This document shows positions 18,825-27,982 of a DNA stretch of 64,000 nucleotides, one piece after another; position 1 is the first letter of the stretch, and every line of letters starts with the position of its first letter. Both the position numbers and the translations under genes were made by a program. Origin of the DNA: Natronobacillus azotifigens (GTDB taxonomy: Bacteria > Bacillota > Bacilli > Bacillales > Amphibacillaceae); NCBI RefSeq assembly GCF_026805325.1, contig NZ_JAPRAT010000002.1, positions 124,001 to 188,000 on the forward strand, written 5' to 3'. The notes beneath the pieces are model-generated. The model did no database searches, was not told the origin of the DNA, and was given only the letters and a program-made list of their open reading frames with translations.

Positions 18825-19246
18825 TATTCTTCCTCCATCATCGTGTGGAATAATGTCACGACGGCACTCATTACTTTTATGCCGAGCGCAAACGTGATTA
18901 TTGGGATAAAACCGGCACTAAAAACGCGCCCCCATTCCCCCATTGGAAAACCAGCCTCTTGGTTCGTTAAAAATTGATAACCCATCAAAATACCTGTCAG
19001 ACCAAAAACAATAAACACAAAAATGCCACTAGTCTCAAGTTTTGAAGATACATGATGAGGTAGCCGTTTCTGTCCGATTCGCAACCCGAAAACAATCGTG
19101 AACAAGACAATGCTGGTCGCAAAAATAGCCCCACCAGGAAAGGCCCCACCAGGAGACAAGTGACCATGAATAATGACATAAATGCCGTACAATTGGATAA
19201 AAGGTAAAACCAATTTCGTCGTCATTTTAACAATTAAATCATTCAT
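18824..19246 (-). CDS. mrpB: Na+/H+ antiporter subunit MrpB
   Basis: 140 residues, four helices, with the MnhB signature YGIYVIIHGHLSPGGAFPGG near residues 18-37. The start at 19246 overlaps the preceding gene by 8 bases and sits just after GGGGATAATC. Longer in-frame starts lie wholly inside the upstream gene. Normal family length. Confidence 0.92.
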   Translation of the reverse strand: MNDLIVKMTTKLVLPFIQLYGIYVIIHGHLSPGGAFPGGAIFATSIVLFTIVFGLRIGQKRLPHHVSSKLETSGIFVFIVFGLTGILMGYQFLTNQEAGFPMGEWGRVFSAGFIPIITFALGIKVMSAVVTLFHTMMEEE

Positions 19247-19541
19247 GATTATCCCCCTTATCCTGCTTATGATGTACAACACCAAGGATCGCGACAACTG
19301 CCGCAATTGCGGTAAACAACACAGTCGCTTCACCAAGTGTATCAAACGCTCGATAGTCGGTAATAATCGCCCCAATTAAATTAGGGCTGTTCGTATCCTC
19401 AGGCCCCTGTTCAATATAGTGGTTCGATATTTCATTGTGCGCAGGAGCATAACTTTCACCAAACGTCGGTAATTCCGTAATACTGGTCAGAAGAACAAAA
19501 AGAAGTCCACCAAGCATTAAAAAAGTAAATATTTTTGTCAT
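19239..19541 (-). CDS. MbhE-like subunit (detached MrpA C-terminal part)
   Basis: 100 residues with two hydrophobic segments (about 4-20 and 74-90) and the motif LGEATVLFTAIAA, preceded by NLIGAIITDYRAFDT. These are the signatures of the MbhE-like region found at the C-terminus of full-length MrpA. In this operon it is a separate gene, as in archaeal and some clostridial Mrp or Mbh operons. It overlaps the next gene by 8 bases. Confidence 0.82.
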   Translation of the reverse strand: MTKIFTFLMLGGLLFVLLTSITELPTFGESYAPAHNEISNHYIEQGPEDTNSPNLIGAIITDYRAFDTLGEATVLFTAIAAVVAILGVVHHKQDKGDNHE

Positions 19542-19777
19542 TTTTCTTGCCTCCTTGTCCGGCTAATGACAATGACAAAAAGGTTTGTCGTAATGCCGGC
19601 TCCTATCGCTGCTTCCGTCATTGCAACATCCGGTGCACGCAAGATTAACCAGAGTAATGCCATGACTAAACTATATGAGGTGAAAATAATGACAGCACTA
19701 AGTAAATCTTTTGTGCGTTCAACAGCGATGGCTGCAATAATAAGAAAAATAACAAGAATGACATTAAGAATTTGCAT
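19538..19777 (-). CDS. MbhD-like subunit (DUF4040, detached MrpA part)
   Basis: 79 residues, three helices, with the DUF4040/MbhD signature RAPDVAMTEAAIGAG near residues 48-62. In standard MrpA this region is fused behind the NuoL-like core. The start at 19777 is supported by AAGGAGG; the longer frame starts inside mrpG. It overlaps mrpG by 14 bases and the next gene by 4. Confidence 0.85.
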   Translation of the reverse strand: MQILNVILVIFLIIAAIAVERTKDLLSAVIIFTSYSLVMALLWLILRAPDVAMTEAAIGAGITTNLFVIVISRTRRQEK

Positions 19778-20087
19778 GGTCAGCCTCCTTATTACGCTTC
19801 TGATCATGATAATAAGCAGATTTTGCGATAATATGTGCTGAAACAGGATTGGTAATCGAGATAAACACCAAAATAATGAACAATTTAATACTAATCGGAT
19901 TAAACCCTTGATACACGATCAAGGCTAGTAAAGCCAGTCCAGCTCCTAACGTATCACTTTTAGCCGTCGCATGCATCCGTGTAAACACATCAGGTAAACG
20001 AATTAATCCAATGGTGCCTACCATAAAGAAAAAAGCACTGCCTAATACGAAAACGACTACAATAAGTTCACGAATCATGGTAAACAC
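19764..20087 (-). CDS. mrpG: Na+/H+ antiporter subunit MrpG
   Basis: 107 residues, three helices, with the MnhG motif IGLIRLPDVFTRMHATAKSD near residues 27-46. Its C-terminus is basic. It follows mrpF with a 3-base gap and overlaps the MbhD-like gene. Confidence 0.93.
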   Translation of the reverse strand: MFTMIRELIVVVFVLGSAFFFMVGTIGLIRLPDVFTRMHATAKSDTLGAGLALLALIVYQGFNPISIKLFIILVFISITNPVSAHIIAKSAYYHDQKRNKEADHANS

Positions 20088-20090
20088 CTC

Positions 20091-20357
20091 CTAATATAGT
20101 TTGCCTTTTTCAATGTATTTTGAAACAGCAACTGTTGCGATAAAACCCATCATCGCATAGATCAATGCAACATCAATAAATGCATTTTGCCCCGTAATCA
20201 CGGCAATGAGCGCAATTAAAATCGTTACTTTTGTCGTAATAACATTAATGGATATGACACGATCTGCAGCCTCTGGACCGATATATGCGCGATATAAACA
20301 AACAAAGGCTAACACCATTAAAAAAACAGCCAAAGCTGTAAATATTTCAATCGTCAT
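20091..20357 (-). CDS. mrpF: Na+/H+ antiporter subunit MrpF
   Basis: 88 residues, three helices, with the MrpF pattern GPEAADRVISINVITTK near residues 28-44. It overlaps mrpE by 11 bases. Family-typical length. Confidence 0.92.
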   Translation of the reverse strand: MTIEIFTALAVFLMVLAFVCLYRAYIGPEAADRVISINVITTKVTILIALIAVITGQNAFIDVALIYAMMGFIATVAVSKYIEKGKLY

Positions 20358-20868
20358 GTGAATTCACCTCTAACTGCATGACGCGTTCTTCCATCGGATT
20401 GTTTTTCAGATCTGCCTTGGTTTCCTCGGTTAAGGTATGAACGATATAACCATTTTTGGTGACGTCTACTGTCAAAGTTCCAGGTGTTAGCGTAATGACA
20501 TTACCATAAACCACTTTATGAAAATCTTTTTTTGGTTTAACAGGAATGGTTACAAACGATGGTTGAATTGGCATCTTTGGATGAAGCACAATTTTAGCCA
20601 CTTGAATGTTTGATTTCACGACTTCTATGACTAGGAAGGCAACTAATTTTAAAAAGCGCCACATATAAATCCCATTGACTACTCCGATTTCCCTTGATGA
20701 GAAGGCAAGGTCACGATTTAAATACATAATACTGATTACTGCGATTAACCCAAGTATGATGGACTCAAATTCAATTTGTGCATCAATCACGATCCAAAAC
20801 ACTAATAGAACAATGCATACTAGCCACGTGTTTCTTTGCTTAAACAATGATGAAAAGTTTTTCATCAA
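20347..20868 (-). CDS. mrpE: Na+/H+ antiporter subunit MrpE
   Basis: 173 residues with two to three N-terminal helices and a soluble C-terminal part carrying the MnhE motif YGNVITLTPGTLTVDV near residues 120-135. It is the first gene of the operon, so the promoter must lie in 20869-20960. Starting the operon with E-F-G rather than A-B-C is unlike the usual Bacillus mrpABCDEFG order. Confidence 0.93.
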   Translation of the reverse strand: MMKNFSSLFKQRNTWLVCIVLLVFWIVIDAQIEFESIILGLIAVISIMYLNRDLAFSSREIGVVNGIYMWRFLKLVAFLVIEVVKSNIQVAKIVLHPKMPIQPSFVTIPVKPKKDFHKVVYGNVITLTPGTLTVDVTKNGYIVHTLTEETKADLKNNPMEERVMQLEVNSHDD

Positions 20869-21151
20869 GCACCTCTTCCTTCCTATTTAATTAGTCCAAA
20901 AAGCACTATATTATACTTTAACGCAAAATACGTCTATTTTCAATACTACTTGTCGTCTTTCCTGTTCTTCTTTTTTACCTCTTTTCCTTATGATCGATTC
21001 GCCTTTAACGATTTCCGTATGATCGTTCTAGTTAACATAACCACTTAATTCTAACTCCCCCTTATCTTCCCAGTATTTTTTTCTTTTACTGATACATTTA
21101 TAGATAATTTCATCATTTTGAATTATAATTAGATGAAAAGATCGAGTTGAT

Positions 21152-21203
21152 AATCATTTCGATCATTTAATCGAATTATTAGTCATTTCGTCTAATTAGT
21201 CGA
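21152..21203 (+). promoter_or_regulatory. Direct repeats upstream of the SatD-like gene
   Basis: Two related 23-bp units, AATCATTTCGATCATTTAATCGA at 21152 shortened as AATCATTTCG...AATCGA, and AGTCATTTCG...AGTCGA at 21181, are spaced 29 bp apart. They lie about 50 bases before the SatD-like start. Their repetition suggests an operator. The rest of the 380-base gap (20869-21251) shows no gene. Confidence 0.4.
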
Positions 21204-21251
21204 ACCAAGTGTCTTTTCATTACGAATATATGATCAAATAAGGAGGTAAAC

Positions 21252-22028
21252 ATGAAACAACCCATTTCGATTTTTATTATGGACGTCTCAAATTCTACAG
21301 ACAATAACTGGGAAGAGATTGCAGAATACGTGCAAGGTTGGGAAAAAACGATTCATTCTTTAAGAACGGATAGCAATCAAATCAAAGTACATCACCGCAT
21401 GGGAGATGAGATTTTATTTGTAGCAAAAAACTTCTCAACAGCATATATCGCTGCATTTTTTATCCTATTAACTTGGAAATTTAAAAAGCAAACACCGTAC
21501 TTTGGTTTTTCCTTCGGTTATACCGAGTCAAATTTAGAAAAAATTCAAATTGATTCATGGAATCATCCACTAATCAAAAGGGCAAGAGAACAAAATGAGA
21601 AAATAAAAAATAGTCGAATTAGAGAAACAACGATGATCTTTGATATAGATGAGAAAATAGCAGATTCACACCAAGTGAAAGATAGTAAAGAGACGTTGAA
21701 CTTGTTAGCACAAATACAAAGCAAGTTACTGTATGACCAAACAGATCAGCAACGATTGATTTGTTCGCTTTATTCGATATTAAGAGAACAGAAGAAAATT
21801 GCCCACTTACTCCAAAAGACATCTTCTACGATATCAAGTCATTATAAAAAAGGCCAGAGCGAGTTGATATTACAGATATTCTACAAATTAATCGATACAT
21901 TAAATATTCTTCAAGCGGGAGAAAATGCGGAGAAAACAGAAGACCTTTCTACCTTATCAAAAGAATTCGCAACATCAATTAGAGGATACATGAAAACGAA
22001 TTTCAAAGCATTTTATCCAAATTTATAA
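21252..22028 (+). CDS. SatD-like protein
   Basis: 258-residue soluble protein. The N-terminus ISIFIMDVSNSTDNN, followed by HHRMGDEILFVA near residue 54, resembles the SatD family: an IGDIIxSR-like start, then a GDE-containing strand in a ferredoxin-like fold reminiscent of cyclase domains. The C-terminal half is helical and polar, consistent with a DNA-binding or dimerising region. It is paired with a DUF3307 membrane protein 43 bases downstream, a pairing common for SatD genes. Function is unknown. The ATG follows AAGGAGG. Confidence 0.65.
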   Translation: MKQPISIFIMDVSNSTDNNWEEIAEYVQGWEKTIHSLRTDSNQIKVHHRMGDEILFVAKNFSTAYIAAFFILLTWKFKKQTPYFGFSFGYTESNLEKIQIDSWNHPLIKRAREQNEKIKNSRIRETTMIFDIDEKIADSHQVKDSKETLNLLAQIQSKLLYDQTDQQRLICSLYSILREQKKIAHLLQKTSSTISSHYKKGQSELILQIFYKLIDTLNILQAGENAEKTEDLSTLSKEFATSIRGYMKTNFKAFYPNL

Positions 22029-22071
22029 ATAGAAGACGAGGGTTGTTAACGCATTTCCTTCAGAAAGGATC

Positions 22072-22968
22072 ATGACTTTTATGTTTTTTCTAATTTTAAC
22101 ACTAGCCCACCTCATTGCAGATTTCTATCTACAAACCGAAAAGATGGTCAAGAATAAGGAGAAACATATTCTCCTTCATTTGACACATCATTTTATTACG
22201 ACCTTCTTCTTCCTTGTTTTGCTGTATCTCTGGAGTAATAGAATGACTAGCATGTTGTTTCATATCTTGTACCCAACTGTAGCTATTATTTGCTTTCATT
22301 TACTAATTGATATCCTAAAAATAAAAATCTGGAATAAAGTAGCTAAAGGACCTAAGAAAAATACATGGGAATTTATTCTTTTTATAACTGATCAACTGCT
22401 TCATTTCGTTTCGATTGTGCTTGTTAGTTCTTTCTTTTCCGGAAAAAGTACTTTTCATTATTTTTATCAATTTATTCTTATCTTAGAAAGATCTCCGGAA
22501 GTAGAAAACTATCTTTCACCAATGAATCTAGCAATATTCATTATTATCATGCTAATTATCATAACCACAGTGAGTGGCAACGGTATACGGTTGTTGTTAG
22601 GTACATTACCAGAACATATTGCTCTATTCGAAGGAAAATATACATTTGATCAAGTTATTGACAATGTGGAAATGATGAAAAGAGATGGCAAACTAGGAAT
22701 AATGTCGGAACAGTATAATTATATGCTTGTAAGAAAACAGGATCTTTCCAGAGGGAAAATAATTGGTTATCTGGAAAGACTAATTATTATTATCCTTGTC
22801 ATAAACGATCAGTATACAGCGATAGCATTTATATTAACAGCAAAGTCACTTGCGCGTTTTAAACAAATGGATGATAGAGAATGGGCAGAATATTTTCTTT
22901 TAGGTACGTTATCATCCATTTTTTTGGCTATTGTGTATGGAATATTTATAAGATCAATTATCTTTTAG
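22072..22968 (+). CDS. DUF3307 membrane protein
   Basis: 298 residues. The N-terminal motif LAHLIADFYLQTEKMVKNK, then HLTHHF, is the DUF3307 signature. Hydrophobic segments lie near residues 3-18, 42-60, 70-90, 108-125, 153-170, 235-255 and 275-295. It probably forms a two-gene unit with the SatD-like protein. Biochemical role unknown. Confidence 0.8.
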   Translation: MTFMFFLILTLAHLIADFYLQTEKMVKNKEKHILLHLTHHFITTFFFLVLLYLWSNRMTSMLFHILYPTVAIICFHLLIDILKIKIWNKVAKGPKKNTWEFILFITDQLLHFVSIVLVSSFFSGKSTFHYFYQFILILERSPEVENYLSPMNLAIFIIIMLIIITTVSGNGIRLLLGTLPEHIALFEGKYTFDQVIDNVEMMKRDGKLGIMSEQYNYMLVRKQDLSRGKIIGYLERLIIIILVINDQYTAIAFILTAKSLARFKQMDDREWAEYFLLGTLSSIFLAIVYGIFIRSIIF

Positions 22969-23024
22969 AACAATAACGTGTTTCCTAAATAATCTCTCAT
23001 ATCAAGAAAAGCGAATACGATATA

Positions 23025-24008
23025 TTAAACAACCGTATCAAATGGTTTTATCATATAAGTTGGATTTTCTAATAAATCAATGATTTTATCATTGGAAAGC
23101 AATTTTATAATTGGACGTTGTAGGTGTTTATGTATTTTCGTGACAATGGCAGGTTCCTTATTATCAACGATTACCTTTGTTCCAGGTGGATAGCTGGCAA
23201 CAGATTGGCTAAATGCTGCAACAATTCGATGACTATAGGCTCTGTCTGATGCAGCCATAATTGCTTCCATTGCATCGTGCGGGGCAAAATTCTCTTTTGA
23301 AATCATATTATCGTACCAGTTTGCGAGTCCACAGATTTGTGCCATTTCTAAAAAGGCTTGGTCCTTCAATTTTCGAGGAAACCCTCCCCCATCCAATCGC
23401 TCATGGTGCTGATAAGCAATGTGTGCGGAAACAATACTGAACTGACTGATGTTTCGTAAAAAATCAAAACCTTTTTCCGGATGTTTGTTAGGATCATCAT
23501 CAAGTATTTTTCCTATGTCATGCACTAACGAACCAATTGCTAAATCCTTCTGTTTAATATCGTTATAACCCATTTCTTTTGCAATAAGCAGTGCAAGGAT
23601 TGTTACATTTACCGCGTGTGCGTATGGTTGTAGATCCTTCGTCATTGTACCGGCAGGAATTAATATTAAAGTAGGTCGATATTTTACCTCTTGAAGTAGA
23701 GTACCTGCAACTTTTTGAATTCCTTCTAATTTGGGGGAATGATAGGTTACTGCTTGATGATAAAACGTTTTTACTGCTTCAATAGCATCCGTCCATGTAG
23801 GCATATCAAGCATGTCTTCAATGCTAATCCCTTTAGAAATTTCATCTTCTACGAATAAAAATTCAATACCGATCGCTTCTAATCGTGTAATGATTTTCGG
23901 ATCGATCGTTCTCCCCGCTGCTAGTAAAATCCGTTTATTCGAATCATAGATTGGTTTCCCTAGCACCATACTGTTATGATCATATTCTGAAATGTTAATT
24001 AGTCTCAT
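23025..24008 (-). CDS. HD-GYP domain protein, probable c-di-GMP phosphodiesterase
   Basis: 327 residues. An HD-GYP metal-dependent phosphohydrolase domain spans about residues 120-290: VHDIGKI supplies the HD pair, and HHERLDGGGFPRKL contains the GYP-type motif with GGGFP. The short N-terminal part (residues 1-60) has no clear domain. The start at 24008 follows GAGGGGAACAAC. The gene lies behind a c-di-GMP-I riboswitch aptamer, so an enzyme that likely degrades c-di-GMP would be controlled by c-di-GMP. The aptamer is interrupted by a repeat element. Confidence 0.85.
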   Translation of the reverse strand: MRLINISEYDHNSMVLGKPIYDSNKRILLAAGRTIDPKIITRLEAIGIEFLFVEDEISKGISIEDMLDMPTWTDAIEAVKTFYHQAVTYHSPKLEGIQKVAGTLLQEVKYRPTLILIPAGTMTKDLQPYAHAVNVTILALLIAKEMGYNDIKQKDLAIGSLVHDIGKILDDDPNKHPEKGFDFLRNISQFSIVSAHIAYQHHERLDGGGFPRKLKDQAFLEMAQICGLANWYDNMISKENFAPHDAMEAIMAASDRAYSHRIVAAFSQSVASYPPGTKVIVDNKEPAIVTKIHKHLQRPIIKLLSNDKIIDLLENPTYMIKPFDTVV

Positions 24009-24053
24009 GTTGTTCCCCTCTTTTATCTCGATGTAGTGTGTAATGCTTCTCTG

Positions 24054-24093
24054 TAAAAAAAAGAAAGGACTATCTCTATAATTAGAGATAGCC
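24054..24093 (-). terminator. Terminator in the leader of the HD-GYP gene
   Basis: On the minus strand GGCTATCTCTA pairs with TAGAGATAGTCC around a short loop, followed by CTTTCTTTTTTTT. It lies between the aptamer and the gene and is the likely expression platform of the c-di-GMP riboswitch. Confidence 0.78.
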
Positions 24094-24115
24094 AAATAAA
24101 CCTCAAAATGAGTTT

Positions 24116-24367
24116 GGTAGTCTGGCAATCAATAGTAATAAAGTGAAACTTCAATCAGTAGGGTTTTTACGTATTCCCCCCCACTGATTGTTAGTTGAAC
24201 CATTCGGGGTGTTGGCGTCCGTTACACCCACTTAAACAACTTGATATTCTCATTGTTTTGAAGTGGGAGTCTTACGGACTGCACCGGGATAAATGGTTAC
24301 CTTTATACCTTAGACCCATGACTTTGCGTCCTATCTTTTCAAATAGTTTGCCTTTATCACTATGTAA
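24116..24367 (-). ncRNA. c-di-GMP-I (GEMM-I) riboswitch, interrupted
   Basis: On the minus strand the 5' part (24290-24367) has the conserved GGCAAAC, a hairpin with GAAA, GGACGCAAAGTCATGGG and TCTAAGG. The expected 3' part (TATTGATTGCCAGACTACC) is found at 24116-24135, after an intervening 150-bp repeat element at 24138-24289. Removing the element restores a normal aptamer order followed by the terminator. Regulation by c-di-GMP may therefore be lost or altered. Confidence 0.85.
24138..24289 (-). repeat. Structured repeat, copy 1 (IS200/IS605-end/omega-RNA-like)
   Basis: First of three related copies. On the minus strand it starts CCCGG, continues GTCCGTAAGACTCCCACTTC, and forms a long hairpin with GAAGTGGGAG against its complement. 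It then has GGTTCAAC, a second hairpin around CAATCAGTGGG, and ends GAAGTTTCACTTTAT. The base before the left end is part of TTTAT, resembling the target of IS200/IS605-type transposons. No transposase or TnpB is encoded. Family assignment is inference. Confidence 0.72.
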
Positions 24368-24579
24368 TTTTTAATACGTTATTCTTATATTAGTCTAATT
24401 TTTTGTATTTTTCAACAAAAAACGACATGGGTTGTTGCTAAATTTTCATTTGTGTTTAAAAATCAAGAAAACGCTACTTCATCTGTACAAGGAAACACTC
24501 CTAACGAACAGACAAGGAATTCAAGATTTGTTCCTTTCTTTCCAAAAACAATTTTATTCGTATTGTGATTAAACCTTCC

Positions 24580-24936
24580 TTACTTTCGTTTAAAACCTGA
24601 ACCCCGGATAAACGTTCGATCAGCAATAATAGATAGAATAACAATTCCAGAGATAATTAGATTTATTCGAAACACTCGAAAGAAAGTCATTTGGCTACGA
24701 ACCACATATCTTGTTACTTCATCCCAAGTATATGTATTGTTATACAAAAAGGAAAGTTGATGCTCCTGATCAAGATTTTTATTGTTTGTCACTAAAATAT
24801 CTTGAGTATTTAATGGGAAACGGTTGTAAAAAGGTACATTACCATAAGAAATACTAACAACGAAAGGAATGAAGACAAAGATAATGAATAGAATGAGCAG
24901 AAGAATTAGTAACGGTTTATTATTTCTATTCATCAT
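24580..24936 (-). CDS. Small membrane protein, unknown
   Basis: 118 residues with two transmembrane helices, about residues 7-28 and 92-110, separated by a polar loop of about 60 residues predicted outside the membrane (ISYGNVPFYNRFP). The start at 24936 follows GGGGGGATC. A second ATG directly follows. It stands alone between the HD-GYP leader and metG. I recognise no family. The flanking stretch 24368-24579 shows nothing else. Confidence 0.6.
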   Translation of the reverse strand: MMNRNNKPLLILLLILFIIFVFIPFVVSISYGNVPFYNRFPLNTQDILVTNNKNLDQEHQLSFLYNNTYTWDEVTRYVVRSQMTFFRVFRINLIISGIVILSIIADRTFIRGSGFKRK

Positions 24937-25105
24937 ACTTCTAGATCCCCCCTTTATGTGTATTTTATTAAACAAGTACCTTTGAATATGTTTTTTTATT
25001 ATAGAAATCATAAAAAAAACAATAGAAGCTATATTTTTGTAAGGGGCTGATGAAAAAGCAATCATGATCCCCTACTGTATGGCAGTAAAACTCATACTCT
25101 CCTAG

Positions 25106-25144
25106 TATAAAAAATGGAATCCTAAGGCTTCAAGGCCTTAGGAT
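25106..25144 (-). terminator. Terminator of metG
   Basis: On the minus strand ATCCTAAGGCC pairs with GCCTTAGGAT, followed by TCCATTTTTTAT. It lies 115 bases after the metG stop. Confidence 0.75.
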
Positions 25145-25258
25145 ATCCTTTACGGCTAACAATCAGTTAAGGGAGAGATTTACATTGATTGAAGTTTTAT
25201 TTGATAAAAATCATGCTCCTACATTTGCTTAATTTCTCTTTATTGATCTTCCTAGCTA

Positions 25259-26905
25259 CTAATTCCGAAAACCCTGGGCATTTTGATGTAATCTCTCTAA
25301 CTCCACTTCTATCTCTTTTTGCTCTAACCTTTCAAATAGTGGCTGTACATTGGAAAGGTTTGTTGCTGGTAATTCGCGCTCTTGCCAAGTAAGTTCCTCC
25401 AATTGCAACATTTCTTTTATTCGTTCACTAGAGAACGGAAGAAAGGGTTGTAGAATTTGTGCGAAATTGACAATGAGATATACACAATTGGACATTACGT
25501 TATCACATGATGAAGGGGCCTCTTTGATCAATTGCCAAGGTTTTTGTTCATCAAAATACTTGTTTGCTTTACGAACATTCTCAAAGATTTTCTCCAATCC
25601 TCGTTTTAAGTGTCCTTGGCTAATTTCTTCGTCAATATACTGATATAATTTAATCGTCTCTGCTTTAATCGATTCATCAATCAAAGACTCAGGTGTCCTC
25701 CCGTTGTAATATTTTCCGATGAACTTAAAGGTTCGGTGAACAAAATTGCCATATGCCCCAAGCAATTCGCTATTATGACGATGAAAAAATTCTCGCCAGG
25801 AAAAGTCTGTGTCTCGATTTTCAGGGGCGTTGATCGTCATAAAATACCGGATCGAATCCGGGTGGTATTTCTCTACCAAATCTGGTATCCAAACAGCCCA
25901 ATTCTGACTGGTAGATAACTTCCGCTTTTCTAAGGTTAAGTACTCATTTGAAATAATATGAGTCGGTAAAGCAGGATTGTCAATCCCCATTAAAACCGCT
26001 GGCCATATTACCGAATGAAAAGGAATGTTGTCTTTCCCATGTATATAATATGATCTCGAATTTTCATTCCACCAATCTGTGATATTTTCTCCATGTAACT
26101 TCGCCCACTCCATGCTTGCAGTTAAATAGCCTGATACGGCTTCGATCCAAACATAGATCTTCTTCCCTTCAAATCCTTTGACGGGGACATCAACCCCATT
26201 GGAAATGTCTCTGGTAACTGCGCGATCTGGTAATCCTTCCGCTAAATATCTGCGTGTTAATGCAATTGCATTGTTACGCCAATTTTTGTTTTGAGCACTT
26301 TTGGTTACCAATTGTTCTAACGGTTGTTGAAAGTTCTGGAAAGCATAATAAAAATGCTCCGTTTCTTTAATCGTTGGCTCCATCCCACAAAGTTTGCACT
26401 TTTTCTGGATTAAATCCAGTGGATCTAGGATGCTTGAACAATGGTCACATTGATCTCCTCGCGCTTGTTTTTTACAATGTGGACAAATCCCCTCAACAAA
26501 ACGATCTGGTAAAAAGCGCTGATCGGTTTCACAATACGCTTGTTCGATAGTTTTCTTATATAAATGTCCATTCTCAAGCAGTGTAAGAAAAATATTTTGT
26601 ACACTTAGATGATGATGCTTTGCATCGGTTCGTGTATAAAAATCATAAGAAAATCCTAACTTGTTAAAACAATGAACAAATTCATCGTGATAACGATCTG
26701 CAATTTCTTTTGTTGTTGTGTTTTCTTGATTTGCACGGATCGAGATTGGCGTTCCGTTGCAATCACTACCTGAAACATATAGTACTCTTTCTCCTTTCTG
26801 TCGAAAATATCTTGCAATAATGTCTCCTGGCAATAATGCGGCTAAATGTCCTAAATGAAGAGAACCGTTTGCGTATGGCCATGCACCACCAATAATCACT
26901 GTCAT
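25259..26905 (-). CDS. metG: Methionyl-tRNA synthetase, short form
   Basis: 548-residue class I aminoacyl-tRNA synthetase that charges tRNA-Met. HIGH motif is HLGH within [13 protein letters not shown]. The KMSKS-like loop is KLSTS near residue 332. A zinc-binding insert has CPHCKKQ and CDHC, then a further Cys pair. The C-terminal EMAP/tRNA-binding domain of Bacillus MetS (about 660 residues) is absent. The gene is preceded by a T-box leader with an ATG specifier, so it responds to uncharged tRNA-Met. It may be a second MetRS in the genome. Confidence 0.93.
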   Translation of the reverse strand: MTVIIGGAWPYANGSLHLGHLAALLPGDIIARYFRQKGERVLYVSGSDCNGTPISIRANQENTTTKEIADRYHDEFVHCFNKLGFSYDFYTRTDAKHHHLSVQNIFLTLLENGHLYKKTIEQAYCETDQRFLPDRFVEGICPHCKKQARGDQCDHCSSILDPLDLIQKKCKLCGMEPTIKETEHFYYAFQNFQQPLEQLVTKSAQNKNWRNNAIALTRRYLAEGLPDRAVTRDISNGVDVPVKGFEGKKIYVWIEAVSGYLTASMEWAKLHGENITDWWNENSRSYYIHGKDNIPFHSVIWPAVLMGIDNPALPTHIISNEYLTLEKRKLSTSQNWAVWIPDLVEKYHPDSIRYFMTINAPENRDTDFSWREFFHRHNSELLGAYGNFVHRTFKFIGKYYNGRTPESLIDESIKAETIKLYQYIDEEISQGHLKRGLEKIFENVRKANKYFDEQKPWQLIKEAPSSCDNVMSNCVYLIVNFAQILQPFLPFSSERIKEMLQLEELTWQERELPATNLSNVQPLFERLEQKEIEVELERLHQNAQGFRN

Positions 26906-26936
26906 TGCTTTTTCCTCCTTACGTTATTTTTGAATA

Positions 26937-27240
26937 CAAAAAACCTCGCCCAATAGACAAAAGTTTTGTCTAAGGACGAGGTATTCACTCGTGTTACCAC
27001 CTTAATTCACTAACGATTCACACCATTAGCCTCTGTAAGTACGACGTGTTATTCTTTAACACGCTTATACTTTGACATTGGTAACGAGTGCCAACTCTCG
27101 TTAAGATCTAATTTCCAAAGAAACTCAACCTTAAAGCTCCAAGGCCATTTTCCAATCACTTATTTCCCGCTTCTTTTCAGCTACCGAAGCTCTCTGTATG
27201 AAAATGTTGGTGAATGTACTTTCCTTATCATCGCTATTGA
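26937..27240 (-). ncRNA. T-box leader, methionine-specific
   Basis: On the minus strand it shows stem I elements (AGAGAGC...GGTAGCTGAAAAGAAGC), a candidate ATG specifier at 27146-27148, the T-box core AAGGTGGTAACACGAG, and a terminator pairing ACCTCGTCC with GGGCGAGGT followed by six T. It precedes metG by about 30 bases. The specifier assignment agrees with the regulated gene. Confidence 0.9.
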
Positions 27241-27397
27241 TAATATTGTGCTTATTATTACATAATAATGGATTCCAATCAAGTCTAATTTGACAGGATT
27301 ATCATACATTTCATTGCAAAAATAGATGTTCTTCTGTGAGAACCATTTTTTATAACAGCTAAGATCGCTCCACTTCCTGCAATTGCAAGATAGCGAT

Positions 27398-27982
27398 TTA
27401 TGCCCCGGAAAAATTGAAGAGAATGCCAATTACAGCAGCAAAAGCAATAAAAACAACAGGGTGTAGTTTTTTTGTGGCTTTGACTCTGTTGGTTAAGAAG
27501 AAAATTACCACTGCCAAAAGGAATGCTTGCCAATTAAGTAAATCCAAGATGAGTCCTGTCTCTTCATATAATTCTATCCGGATTAAATCCATCACAAGTA
27601 CCGAAAAGCCTGCAGCTGCAATCAGCGCAGTGGAAGCGGGACGTAAACCAGAGAAAACGGCTTGAACATTAGGGTTATTTTTGAATGTTTTTAAAATTCT
27701 TGCAATAATTATAATGATAATGAGCGATGGTGTAATTAGACCAAGGGTTGCGATGATGGCACCGGGTATTCCAGCAGTTGTATACCCGGCATAAGTAGCC
27801 ATATTCACGCCGATTGCACCCGGAGTTGATTCGGAAATTGCGATCATATCCGCTAAGTGGCCATGGGTAAACCATCCCGTTCGATCAGAAATATCATACA
27901 AAAACGGAAGCGTAGCTAGACCTCCACCAACCGCAAACAATCCCGTCATAAAAAACTCATAAAAAAGTTGGAAGTAGATCAT
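27398..27982 (-). CDS. Chromate transporter, short-chain ChrA (second half)
   Basis: 194 residues, about six helices, with the ChrA-domain pattern FAVGGGLATLPFLYD near residue 15 and SESTPGAIGVNMATYAGY near 50. Short-chain ChrA proteins act as pairs and export chromate or are annotated so by homology. Its start overlaps the upstream partner by 4 bases (ATGA). Substrate not proven. Confidence 0.85.
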   Translation of the reverse strand: MIYFQLFYEFFMTGLFAVGGGLATLPFLYDISDRTGWFTHGHLADMIAISESTPGAIGVNMATYAGYTTAGIPGAIIATLGLITPSLIIIIIIARILKTFKNNPNVQAVFSGLRPASTALIAAAGFSVLVMDLIRIELYEETGLILDLLNWQAFLLAVVIFFLTNRVKATKKLHPVVFIAFAAVIGILFNFSGA

